From the NCBI RefSeq assembly GCF_002208625.1, contig NZ_MRCT01000001.1:1-34951 (forward strand): 34,951 nucleotides of DNA. The letters are read 5' to 3'. Made by a program: the position numbers and the translations under genes. Source of the DNA: Methanobrevibacter sp. 87.7 (GTDB taxonomy: Archaea > Methanobacteriota > Methanobacteria > Methanobacteriales > Methanobacteriaceae). Within the stretch, counting starts at the first letter, position 1; every line of letters starts with the position of its first letter. The notes under the pieces were generated by a model. It made no database searches, was not told the origin of the DNA, and was given only the letters and a program-made list of their open reading frames with translations. Positions 1 through 9,478 of the stretch are shown here, piece by piece.

Positions 1-266
1 GTTATATAATTTTTCATGTTTTTTATTTTTAGCTTTTTAGACATTTTTCTGATTTTTATTTAGAATTTTTAGAAAAAAATAGTTAGTTTTTTATATTTAT
101 TTTTAGTAAATATTAATAAGGTAATATTTTATTTTTTTAATTTTCTATATTTATATAATAAATTTAGTGTTTATATTTTAGAAATTATTAAAATTTTAGT
201 AGGTTATTTAATGTGTTTTAAAATTTTTTTTTAGATATATTTTAATAAACTTTTGGAGTATTTGTT

Positions 267-3200
267 ATGATTCTTAAAAATCGTAGGATTCTTTTTCCGA
301 TATTTTTATTAATATTATTAATATTCTCCTTATCTGCTGTTTCTGCAGAGGATTTGAATAATAGTATTGATACAAATTCTTCTTTGGATTCTACTTTAAA
401 TAATAATTTTACTTCATCTGCGTATGTTTTATCAGATTCTAATTCATCTTATTATGAGTATACTTCTCATGATGAAAAATCTGAGTATAAAGGAATTTCT
501 TCTGAAATTCAAAATCTTTCTGAAATAGATTCTGAGGATTATGATATTTATTTCAATGCTTCTGCATCTGTAGATGGTAATGGTTCTAAAGATAATCCTT
601 ATAAATATTTTAGTCATGAAATTAATGGTAAAAAAGTATTTTTAGCGGATGGTACATATAATTTAGGTAATACTTTAACTATACGCTCTAATACTACTAT
701 TACTGGTGAATCTAATAATGTAATAATTAATGCTTATAATCGTTATGGATTTTCAATTAATGAATTAGGTACATTGTATTTAAATAATTTAACACTTGAT
801 AAATTTAGTGTTACTGTTTATAGGAATTTGATTGCTAATAATGTTATTTTTTCAAATTCAACTTATGGTACTGGTAGTTTAGATAATACATTTGGAGGAT
901 TTATTTATGGAGCTAAAGCTCAATATTCTTATTATAATCCGAATGTATCTTTGAAAAATTGTAGTTTTATTAATGCTAAGGCATCCTATGGTGCTAGTAT
1001 ATATTTAGCAGATGGAACATTAGATATTTATGATTCAGTATTTATGAATTCCACTTCCTATATTTATGGTGGTGCTATAGCAGTATATAATACAGTTGTA
1101 ACTATTTCTAATACATTATTTAATAACACTGTTTCTTTAGATGATGCAGGTGGAGCAATTTATGCATTAAGTTCTACTTTAAAATGTAATTATAATAATT
1201 TTACTAATTGTAATGCTAATTTTGGTGGAGCTATTTCTGCTTTAAGTTCTAAGGTTAATATTGATAATTGTAATTTTATTAATAATACTGTTAAATATGA
1301 AGGTGGAGCAATATTTGATATTTTCTCTCCAATAACTGTTAGTAACTCTAAATTTAATACTAATAAAGTTATGAATGGTGGTGCATTATTTGTTGATAAT
1401 GGAACTTCATTTAAGGTAACTAGTACTGAATTTAATTATAATGATGCTTATGGTATTGGTAGTGCAATTTTTTCAAATGGAAATCCTAGTTTTATAATGG
1501 TTGATACTACATTTGCAAATAATTATGATGATGACGTATCTAATAATGTTTATAATCAAAGTTTTTGGCCATTATATTATGGTGGATCTAATGCTACTGT
1601 AATTGTAAATGATAATAAAAAATATAATGGAACTCTTCCAAGTAAATATAATCTTGTAGAACATGGTTATGTTACTCCTGTTAAAAATCAATTAGAAGGA
1701 GGTAGTTGTTGGGCATTTTCTGCTCTTGCTGCTTTAGAATCTTCTATATTAAAAGCAAATAATCAAACTTATGATTTTTCAGAAGAAAATATGAAAAATC
1801 TTGCTGTATATTATTCAGAATATGGTTTGATGTTTGTAGGTGGTAGTACTAAATTATTACCTAATGAAGGTGGACTTACTTCCATGTCTGTAGGTTATTT
1901 AGTAAGTTGGCAAGGACCTATTAATGAGTCATTAGACATATATGATGATTATTCATATGTTTCTCATTTATTTAATAATGAAACTATTTTACATGTTCAA
2001 AATGTATATTATATTCCTGCTAGGTCAAGTTATACCGATAATGATAATATAAAAAGAGCAATTTTAGATTATGGTGCTGTTGGAGTATCTATGTATTATT
2101 CATCTTCTTATTTAAATAGGTATAGCTATTATTCTAATACTCAACAAAATTCTAATCACGCAGTAACTATTGTTGGATGGGATGATAATTATTCAAAAGA
2201 CAATTTCTATTATACTCCTGCTGGCAATGGTGCTTGGATTGTTAAAAATAGTTGGGGAAGTAGTTGGGGAGATAATGGTTATTTCTATGTCTCTTATTAT
2301 GATACTAGATTCTGTCAAGTAGGTCTTCAAGATGCATTCTGTTTTATTTTAAATGATTCAACAAAATATAATAGAAATTATCAGTATGATACTGGTGGAA
2401 TGAGTGACTGGTTTGTAACAGGAAAAAATAATATTTGGTATAAAAATACTTTTACTTCTGTAAGTAATGATTACTTAGCTGCATTTTCAACTTATTTTGA
2501 ATCTGCATTAACTGATTATACTGGATATGTTTATTTAAATGATGTATTAGTAGATACTGTTTCTGGATCTACTACTTCAGGATATTATACTATTAAATTA
2601 AATAAATTAATTCCTTTAGCTAAAGGAGATAAATTTACTATTGCAATTAAAATTAATACTACCAATCTTGCAAATTTCCCTATAGAAGAAGCTTCTTCAT
2701 ATAGAATTACATTATATCCAAATGTTTCATATTTCAGTTATGATGGAAATAATTGGATTGATTTATATGATTATTCTATGAATATGTCTGATTATGGTCA
2801 TTGGTATGATGGAGGTCAAGTTGCATGTATTAAAGCATTTACAACTCCTCGTTTAAATTTAAATAATGCAACTATTGTTGTTGAAAACATTACTGGTAAA
2901 ACTATGGGTAATACTACTATTAAAGCAATTGTTACTGATGTAAATAATGGTTTTTTTGTTGAAGATGGTATTGTTTACTTTGAAATCAATAATAAAAATC
3001 ATACTGCATTTGTAAAAGATGGTATTGCTCAAATTAATTATAATTTCATCAAAGCAGGTAATTATTCAATAATTGGATATTATTTAGGTGGATCTAATTA
3101 TAATCCTTCTAATAAAAGTTCTACAGGTTTTGCAAATATTACTAAAATGTCAACTTTCGTATATATTGAAAATAAAGGTAAATCTAAAGTTGATGTTGAT

Positions 3201-5105
3201 GATTATATTTACTTTACAGTAAAAGATGAAAATAATAATATTGTTAAAAATGGTACTATTAGAATTAAAAATGGTGAAGATGAAAAAATATATGATTTAT
3301 CTAAAGATTCTTCATATTATATAATAAATTCCAATAAAGAAGCAAATTTCACTATTTATGCATTTTATGATGAAAATGACATGTATAAATCTAGTACAAA
3401 TTCAGTTTCTGTTAGTATTACAAAACTTAATATTAATTATGATATTGTTGTAAATGGAAAAAATATTACTATAATAAGTCTTGATGAATGTGGTAATCCT
3501 ATAAATTTTAGTACTACTGCTCTTATTTCAATTTATAATAATAATGGAAAATTATATAATAAAACTGAGTTTGATTTAAAAGATGGTAATTTCTCATATT
3601 TATATGATTTTGAACCAGGAGCTTATAAAATAACTGTTGTTTTTAATGAAAATGATAAATATTTAGCTTCTAATGTTTCATCAGTTACTAATGTTAAATC
3701 TTACACTGTTTTAGGTTTTGATTTCCCTAATAAAATTCCTGTTAATACTTCATCAAATTTAATTGTTAAACTTAATGATTGGAATAATAATCCTGTAGAA
3801 AGTGATGTTGTTACAATTTTAATTAATGTTAATGGTGTTAATGAAGACGTTCGTAATATTAATGTTAATTCAGGTATAGCTTCTTTACAATATGTCTTTA
3901 CTAAATCTGGAAATTACATTTTTACTATAATATATAATGGTAATGAATATTATGATTCAAATCGTTCTTCAGTATATGTTAATATTTTAAAAGCACCTTC
4001 TTATATTAATGTTAATGCTGAAAATACTGTTGTTAGAAATGATTTACTTGTTAATGTAAGTGTTTTTCCTTCAGTAGCTACAGGATCAGTATCTATTGAT
4101 ATTAGTGGAACAAAATATTATGCTGATGTAAATGATGGTTATGCAATATTTAAAATTCCTAATTTAGGTATTGGTAATTATACATTATCTGCAGAATATT
4201 CTGGTGATAATAATTATGAATCTTCTAAAAACTCTACAAAATTTATAATTTACAGTGAACCTAAATTAACAATTGATTGTTTGGATAATAATTTAGTTGC
4301 TAAATTATCTGATGCTTCAGGTAATCCTATTGTAAATGCACCAATTACTTGTATTATAAATAATGCTAATAAAACATATACTACAGATGAAAATGGTATG
4401 GTTGTTATTAATAATGTAAATGGTAAATTCCGTTTTACAGCTATTTATAATGTAGGTAACTTTAAAGTTGAAGAGTCTACTAATGTTTTAATTAAAAATC
4501 CTGTAAGAAAAACTACTAATATTATTTATAGTAATTTTACCCAAACTGCAGTTGACTTTTATAATGGTGAAAGAGGAAGATACTTTAATGTAGTTTTAAA
4601 AGATTCTGATGGTAATCTTTTAGCAAATAAACCAGTAAGTATTGGTTTTAACGGCGTTGTTTATAATCTTATTACTGATTCCAATGGACTTGCAAAATTA
4701 CAAATTAATCTTGCATGGCCTGGTATTTACACATTTGCTGTTGCATTTTTAGGTGATGATGATTATAATGGTAGTTTCGTTGTTGCTAAAATTACTATTA
4801 ATCCTAAAACCACACAATTAACTGTTAATGATGTTAAGTATAAAGCTAATGCTTTAAGAAAAACTATCACTATAAAATTAACTGGAGTTAATGCTACAAA
4901 CACTGGAAAAACAGTTAATGCTGTTGGTAAAACTGTTAAAGTTTCTGTAAATGGTAAAACTTATACTGTTAAAACAAATAGTAATGGTGTTGCTAGTATT
5001 AATGTTTCAATTAATAAAAAAGGAACTTATACTGTAGTTACAAGTTTTGCAGGTGATGGTACTTTTAGTGCTAAAACAACTAGTTCAAAATTAGTTATTG
5101 TATAG
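267..5105 (+). CDS. Secreted adhesin-like protein with papain-family (C1A) cysteine protease domain
   Basis: This 1612-residue protein is predicted to be exported: residues 1-27 form a signal peptide (basic start, leucine/isoleucine core, cleavage after VSA). Residues of about 100-440 look like a right-handed parallel beta-helix, with GGA(I/L) turns starting at 268, 295, 320, 346 and 371, a period near 25. Residues of about 455-690 are a papain-like protease with Gln475, Cys481 (GGSCWAF), His631 (NHAVTIVGW) and Asn661 (VKNSWG), so the full catalytic set is present. A lectin-like segment probably follows to about 880, then Ig-like beta-sandwich repeats to the end. I see no C-terminal membrane anchor and no obvious pseudomurein-binding repeat. 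The ATG follows TTGGAG at a normal distance. The protein is probably on the cell surface and may process host, microbial or neighbouring surface proteins; the substrate is unknown. It is very rich in Asn, Ser and Tyr, as usual for adhesin-like proteins of gut methanogens. Confidence 0.88.
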   Translation: MILKNRRILFPIFLLILLIFSLSAVSAEDLNNSIDTNSSLDSTLNNNFTSSAYVLSDSNSSYYEYTSHDEKSEYKGISSEIQNLSEIDSEDYDIYFNASASVDGNGSKDNPYKYFSHEINGKKVFLADGTYNLGNTLTIRSNTTITGESNNVIINAYNRYGFSINELGTLYLNNLTLDKFSVTVYRNLIANNVIFSNSTYGTGSLDNTFGGFIYGAKAQYSYYNPNVSLKNCSFINAKASYGASIYLADGTLDIYDSVFMNSTSYIYGGAIAVYNTVVTISNTLFNNTVSLDDAGGAIYALSSTLKCNYNNFTNCNANFGGAISALSSKVNIDNCNFINNTVKYEGGAIFDIFSPITVSNSKFNTNKVMNGGALFVDNGTSFKVTSTEFNYNDAYGIGSAIFSNGNPSFIMVDTTFANNYDDDVSNNVYNQSFWPLYYGGSNATVIVNDNKKYNGTLPSKYNLVEHGYVTPVKNQLEGGSCWAFSALAALESSILKANNQTYDFSEENMKNLAVYYSEYGLMFVGGSTKLLPNEGGLTSMSVGYLVSWQGPINESLDIYDDYSYVSHLFNNETILHVQNVYYIPARSSYTDNDNIKRAILDYGAVGVSMYYSSSYLNRYSYYSNTQQNSNHAVTIVGWDDNYSKDNFYYTPAGNGAWIVKNSWGSSWGDNGYFYVSYYDTRFCQVGLQDAFCFILNDSTKYNRNYQYDTGGMSDWFVTGKNNIWYKNTFTSVSNDYLAAFSTYFESALTDYTGYVYLNDVLVDTVSGSTTSGYYTIKLNKLIPLAKGDKFTIAIKINTTNLANFPIEEASSYRITLYPNVSYFSYDGNNWIDLYDYSMNMSDYGHWYDGGQVACIKAFTTPRLNLNNATIVVENITGKTMGNTTIKAIVTDVNNGFFVEDGIVYFEINNKNHTAFVKDGIAQINYNFIKAGNYSIIGYYLGGSNYNPSNKSSTGFANITKMSTFVYIENKGKSKVDVDDYIYFTVKDENNNIVKNGTIRIKNGEDEKIYDLSKDSSYYIINSNKEANFTIYAFYDENDMYKSSTNSVSVSITKLNINYDIVVNGKNITIISLDECGNPINFSTTALISIYNNNGKLYNKTEFDLKDGNFSYLYDFEPGAYKITVVFNENDKYLASNVSSVTNVKSYTVLGFDFPNKIPVNTSSNLIVKLNDWNNNPVESDVVTILINVNGVNEDVRNINVNSGIASLQYVFTKSGNYIFTIIYNGNEYYDSNRSSVYVNILKAPSYINVNAENTVVRNDLLVNVSVFPSVATGSVSIDISGTKYYADVNDGYAIFKIPNLGIGNYTLSAEYSGDNNYESSKNSTKFIIYSEPKLTIDCLDNNLVAKLSDASGNPIVNAPITCIINNANKTYTTDENGMVVINNVNGKFRFTAIYNVGNFKVEESTNVLIKNPVRKTTNIIYSNFTQTAVDFYNGERGRYFNVVLKDSDGNLLANKPVSIGFNGVVYNLITDSNGLAKLQINLAWPGIYTFAVAFLGDDDYNGSFVVAKITINPKTTQLTVNDVKYKANALRKTITIKLTGVNATNTGKTVNAVGKTVKVSVNGKTYTVKTNSNGVASINVSINKKGTYTVVTSFAGDGTFSAKTTSSKLVIV

Positions 5106-5125
5106 ATAGTCATTTACTATCTATA
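5101..5125 (+). terminator. Hairpin terminator overlapping the stop codon of the protease adhesin
   Basis: A perfect 10-bp stem (5101-5110 with 5116-5125, 5-nt loop) is followed directly by a run of T. The TAG stop at 5103-5105 lies inside the left arm. This is a bacterial-looking intrinsic terminator shape in an archaeal gene. Confidence 0.6.
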
Positions 5126-5535
5126 TTTTTTTTATTTTTATTCAATTTTTAATTAAAATACTATTTTTTATTATTTAAAATTATTAATTTGATTTTAAAT
5201 GAGATAGATTTTAAATTTTTTTTATTATTTTTATTAATCTTCTTTTTTATTGTTTTTTAGGTATTTTTTTTAATTTTTTATTGATTTTAATTTTCTACAT
5301 TTTTTTATACCTTATAAATTGTTTTTATTTATATACTATATCTTCAATTTACTTTGATATTTTGTAAATTATTTTGGTAATATTTAAATATTTTTTAATT
5401 TATATTATACATTAAGTAATTTTGATTAAGTTCAATTTACTTTATTTAAAATAATTTTTATATAAATTTGTAAAAATTTATTTAAAAATTAAAAAATTAA
5501 TTTCCTATTTTCCTATATATTAAGAGGTGAAAAGT
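5126..5535 (+). other. AT-rich intergenic region between the two adhesin genes
   Basis: No gene is seen in these 410 bp. After the terminator there are T-rich tracts. The 13-mer TTCAATTTACTTT occurs at 5343-5355 and again at 5431-5443. A TATA-like TTTATATAAA lies at 5457-5466, which would start transcription near 5486-5490 and give a leader of about 50 nt for the second adhesin. Confidence 0.5.
5457..5466 (+). promoter_or_regulatory. Candidate TATA box for the second adhesin gene
   Basis: TTTATATAAA fits the archaeal box A and lies about 70 nt before the GTG start. The call rests on sequence match and position only. Confidence 0.4.
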
Positions 5536-7995
5536 GTGGATTATAAAAAGAGTATTTTAATATTTTCTATTTTAGCTATTTTCTTTTTATGTATATCTGG
5601 AATTAGTGCTACAGATCTTAATGATACTAATTCAAACACAGTAAATCAAGTAAATAATGCTCAAATAGATTTAAATAATTCTGTTTATGAAAATTCAAAT
5701 ATTGATGTTTTATCTGAAAATGAGGATATGTCATTTGATGTAGAAAATAATACCTTTTTTAACTATTTTACTCAGGATGGTTTTTTAAATAAAGATATTG
5801 TTCCTGAAGGTTCTACTTTTAATTTAAAAGGTAATTTTTCAAATATTACTAATTCTGATGGAAATGTTTTAGATGGAATTACCTTTGATTTTAAAGTTAA
5901 TATTAATGGTATTAATGCTACTATTTATGATACTAGTATTTGTTTAGCTAATGATGATATTACTTTAAATAATTTAAAACTTATTAATAGTGAACAAGAT
6001 TCAGCAATTATGGTTGGTGGAAATAATATTACTATAAACAATGTTTCTATAAATCAATCAAATAAAAATAGTGATTCATATGGAATTTATGTTGATAGTG
6101 TTTCTAATGTTAATATAATTAATAATAATATTGTATTTAATGGAAATACTAGAAATAAAACATATAATTTCCCAATTTATGTCTCTGATTCTTCTGATAT
6201 TTTAATTGAAAATAATTCAATTAATAATACGGTTCCTTCTGTTCCATTAGATTATGATACTTATTATAATGTAATCTGTTATAATGGTGGTATTTCTATT
6301 ATTAGTACTAATAAAGTTTCTTTTAAAAATAATAAAATAAATACTACTTACAGTGATAGTATAGGTTCTTATGATACATTATATAATATATTTGTTAAAG
6401 GAGTATCTGATTTTGATATGCTTAATAATGTTATTATAACTAATGGTAACAGTTATGTATATGGAGTTAATATTAATGGAATTTCTATGTATGATGATGA
6501 CGGTGATTTTATAAGTTCTCCTTCTACTTTTATACTTGATAATAATACAATTAATGTTAATTCAAATAATTATGCAAATGGTATTTATGTAAATGGTCCA
6601 TCTACTGGTAATATTACTAATAACCATATTAGTTCTACTGGAGTTGGTGTAAGTTATCCTATTGCTTCAGCAGCATGGAGTGGTGCAGTTAATGTTAATT
6701 ATATTAATAATACAATTTATGGTTTAGCTAACTCTGTTTATGGTATTGAATTAATGGGTACTAATGAAACTGTAATTTCTAATAATATTACTGCAGATGG
6801 TAATTATACTTTAGGTATTGGATCTAGTGGTGATAAAAATGGTTTAATTATTAAAGATAATAATATAATCCTTAATGGTTTAGGACTTTCTAATCCAACC
6901 ACTGGTGATTCAATTGAATCTGCTAATATCGGTATTGTAATATATAAAAACAATGGAATAATTGAAGGTAACAATATTAGTTCTACAGGATATTATGGTA
7001 TAAATCTTACATCTACTACTAAAAATACTGTAACTAACAATAATATTATTGCTAATAATACAGTTGGTGATTATGCAGTTTATGCTGTTGAAGATAATAC
7101 TGTAAATAATAATAATCCTATAAAAAATCAATCTAATATTAAAATTGATATTGATGATTATGGTAATATACTAGTTAATTTATTTGATTCTAATGGTAAT
7201 CCAATACCTGATGCTAATATTATATATAGTGTAAATGGTACTGAAGTAGGTACTATTACTACTGATAAAAAAGGTATTGCTAATGTTACTGGTTTAGAAG
7301 GTAAAATATATTTCACTGCTAACTTTACTGGAAATAAATATTTCTTTGAATCTAGTGCATCTGATAACTTTATCATTGTTAAAAAATCTCCAAGATTAGC
7401 TACTAATATTGTTTCTAGTGATTTTACTCAGACTGCTGTTGATTTTTATAATGGTGAACGTGGCGGATACTTTAGTGTTGTTCTTAAAGATTCTGAGGGT
7501 AATGTTTTAGCTGGTAAGCCGGTTAGTATTGGTTTTAATGGTGTTGTTTATAATCTTGTTACTGATGCAAGTGGTGTTGCTAAACTTCAGATTAACCTTG
7601 CATGGGCAGGTATTTACACTTTTGCTATTGCTTTTTTAGGTGATGATGATTATAATGGTAGTTTTGTTGTAAATAAAATTACTGTTAATAGTAAAGCTAC
7701 TACTATTCTTGTTGGTGGTCTTAGTACTCTTAAAGTTAATACTTACAGAACTTTGACTTTTGTTCTTAAAGGTGTTAGTGCTTTAGATAGTAAAAAGTAT
7801 GTTAATGCTGTTGGTAAAAAATTAGTTGTTACTGTAAATGGTAAAGTATATAATTTAAAAACTGATAAGAATGGTAAAGCTACTCTTAAAGTAAAATTCA
7901 GTAGTGCTGGTACTTATACTATTACTACTCGTTTTGCTGGTGATGGTACTTTTGCTGCTAAAACAGTAACTAGTAAAATAACTGTTAGAAGATAG
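5536..7995 (+). CDS. Secreted adhesin-like protein with beta-helix and Ig-like domains
   Basis: This is an 819-residue predicted surface protein. The start is placed at GTG 5536, because AGAGGTGA (5523-5530) is a good Shine-Dalgarno with about 5 nt spacing; the in-frame GTG at 5527 is part of that site. The first 25 or so residues are a signal peptide (short basic start, hydrophobic core, GISA cleavage site). Residues of about 90-535 are repeats of Asn-Asn-Thr-Ile and similar turns, typical of a right-handed parallel beta-helix (NosD/pectate-lyase-like fold). Two Ig-like domains follow, at about 540-630 and 640-819; the last is very similar to the end of the upstream protease adhesin. No catalytic domain or membrane anchor is seen. 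The function is presumably adhesion or surface display; the partner is unknown. Confidence 0.85.
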   Translation: MDYKKSILIFSILAIFFLCISGISATDLNDTNSNTVNQVNNAQIDLNNSVYENSNIDVLSENEDMSFDVENNTFFNYFTQDGFLNKDIVPEGSTFNLKGNFSNITNSDGNVLDGITFDFKVNINGINATIYDTSICLANDDITLNNLKLINSEQDSAIMVGGNNITINNVSINQSNKNSDSYGIYVDSVSNVNIINNNIVFNGNTRNKTYNFPIYVSDSSDILIENNSINNTVPSVPLDYDTYYNVICYNGGISIISTNKVSFKNNKINTTYSDSIGSYDTLYNIFVKGVSDFDMLNNVIITNGNSYVYGVNINGISMYDDDGDFISSPSTFILDNNTINVNSNNYANGIYVNGPSTGNITNNHISSTGVGVSYPIASAAWSGAVNVNYINNTIYGLANSVYGIELMGTNETVISNNITADGNYTLGIGSSGDKNGLIIKDNNIILNGLGLSNPTTGDSIESANIGIVIYKNNGIIEGNNISSTGYYGINLTSTTKNTVTNNNIIANNTVGDYAVYAVEDNTVNNNNPIKNQSNIKIDIDDYGNILVNLFDSNGNPIPDANIIYSVNGTEVGTITTDKKGIANVTGLEGKIYFTANFTGNKYFFESSASDNFIIVKKSPRLATNIVSSDFTQTAVDFYNGERGGYFSVVLKDSEGNVLAGKPVSIGFNGVVYNLVTDASGVAKLQINLAWAGIYTFAIAFLGDDDYNGSFVVNKITVNSKATTILVGGLSTLKVNTYRTLTFVLKGVSALDSKKYVNAVGKKLVVTVNGKVYNLKTDKNGKATLKVKFSSAGTYTITTRFAGDGTFAAKTVTSKITVRR

Positions 7996-8003
7996 ATTTT
8001 TTT

Positions 8004-8029
8004 AAATAGTCATTTTTTAATGACTATTT
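8004..8029 (+). terminator. Hairpin terminator of the second adhesin gene
   Basis: A perfect 11-bp stem (8004-8014 with 8019-8029, loop TTTT) is followed by T-rich sequence, starting 8 nt after the stop codon. The stem carries the ATAGTCATT core, and the terminator of the upstream adhesin has the same letters in its arm and loop. Confidence 0.6.
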
Positions 8030-8362
8030 TTTGTTTTTTTTAGACTTCTTTATTTTTTTAGATTTTTTCTTAGTTTTTTCTAGTTTTTTAATTTTGTTTT
8101 TTGTAAAATTTTTTATAAAATTAATTTTTTTCATGAAAAAATAGTTTATATTTATAGAAATTTAATTAAAAGAATTTAAAAATAGTTTATTTTATTATAA
8201 ATTTAAATTAAAAGATTAATTAGATTAATTTTTTTTATATGTAATAAGTTAATGTATTTTATTGTTAAAAGTTTTTTTTGGTTTTTTGTGTAAGTTGTAT
8301 GTAGTTTTTATTGGAGTTTTTTGTAATTTGTAGATAGTTTTTTGTTAGAGATTTTTTTTTGT
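8030..8362. other. Intergenic region between convergent adhesin and taw1 genes
   Basis: No gene is seen. The plus strand is T-rich throughout. From about 8265 to 8362 there are G/T-rich near-repeats, in which GTTTTTTG and GTA(G)(A/T)TAG motifs recur every 25-35 nt. The region must serve as a termination zone for transcripts arriving from both sides. Confidence 0.4.
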
Positions 8363-9283
8363 TTAATCTTTTGTAAGTAGTACAACACGGCTTATTTCAG
8401 AACCATTTGTTATACTACGACCACAATTTTCTCCAATTTCTGATGCAAATTTATTAACTTCATCGTAAGTTGGCATATTATCTAAACTTAATCTATCTCT
8501 TGATGAACCTACACACATATAAGATTTTACTTCAATATATGTTGGATCGGCTTTTTCAATAAGTTTTGCATAATCCTCTGGATTAATCATGTTTTTTCCT
8601 TTAACAACGGTTATTCGAAGTGCAGTATTATTAGTAAATGTATTAAGAATTTCAAGTGATTTGTTTAAATTATCCCAAGCATCATCTATTTGTGGGTTAC
8701 ATAAGTTTTTATATATTTTACTGTTAGGAGCATCTAAGGAAAGGTATGTTTGACTTGGTTCATTTTCTAGACTATTTAATTTTTCATAATTTTGACCATT
8801 TGATACAAGAAATGTTGAGAATCCTTGATGATTAAACTCACCGATAAGACCATCAATATCTGGATATAATGTAGGTTCTCCTGCAAGAGAAATTGCAGCA
8901 TTTGTTGGTTTTTTCATTTCTTCTAATTTCTTTTTATCTGCTTTATCATTACCATAATATCCACATAAAAGTTTATTATGTTCTCTTATTCCATCTTCTA
9001 TAATTGTTTCTGGATCATCCCATGGACCTTCCCATTCTGTTTTAGTAAGTGATAAATCTCTCCAACAAAATGAACATTTTTGTTGACAAAATGGAACTGC
9101 AGGAGACATTTGTAAACATCTATGAGATTCTATTCCATAAAATTTCTGTTTATAACAAACATCACGATTTACAATACTTTCACGTGTCCAATGACAAATT
9201 TTACATGCTGCATGACCATTTTTTCCTAAAAAACGATAACCACTTTTTTCTAATATTTTTTGTTCTTCCCTTGTTAATGCCAT
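8363..9283 (-). CDS. taw1: tRNA 4-demethylwyosine synthase (radical SAM, Taw1/TYW1)
   Basis: Taw1 is a radical SAM enzyme that condenses N1-methylguanosine-37 of tRNA-Phe with two carbons of pyruvate to make the tricyclic 4-demethylwyosine, the first committed step to wyosine bases. The 306-residue length fits the archaeal family. The radical SAM motif is C66-QQK-C70-SF-C73. A second cluster of cysteines, C30, C43 and C56, has the 13-13 spacing known for the extra iron-sulfur cluster of Taw1. The segment ISLAGEPTLYPDI carries the usual GEPTLYP signature. The start ATG is preceded by AGGTAA on the minus strand. The gene stands alone, convergent with the adhesin and divergent from tpiA. Confidence 0.92.
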   Translation of the reverse strand: MALTREEQKILEKSGYRFLGKNGHAACKICHWTRESIVNRDVCYKQKFYGIESHRCLQMSPAVPFCQQKCSFCWRDLSLTKTEWEGPWDDPETIIEDGIREHNKLLCGYYGNDKADKKKLEEMKKPTNAAISLAGEPTLYPDIDGLIGEFNHQGFSTFLVSNGQNYEKLNSLENEPSQTYLSLDAPNSKIYKNLCNPQIDDAWDNLNKSLEILNTFTNNTALRITVVKGKNMINPEDYAKLIEKADPTYIEVKSYMCVGSSRDRLSLDNMPTYDEVNKFASEIGENCGRSITNGSEISRVVLLTKD

Positions 9284-9478
9284 AAGATTACCTAATTCTA
9301 TTTATTTATATTTTTTTTAATTAGTATGAAAATTTAATTTATTAATATATTTTTATTATTAAATTCTATAATTTAAATACTTCTTTAATTATTTATATAT
9401 TAATCTATAAATTATATAATTAATATTGTAATTTTTAATTTAAAATAATTTAATTATATAACTAATGAGGTATAAATT

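Noticed and set aside
6910-7376. Minus-strand open frames inside the second adhesin gene
   Set aside because: They are low-complexity shadows of the Asn/Ile-rich beta-helix and Ig coding sequence.
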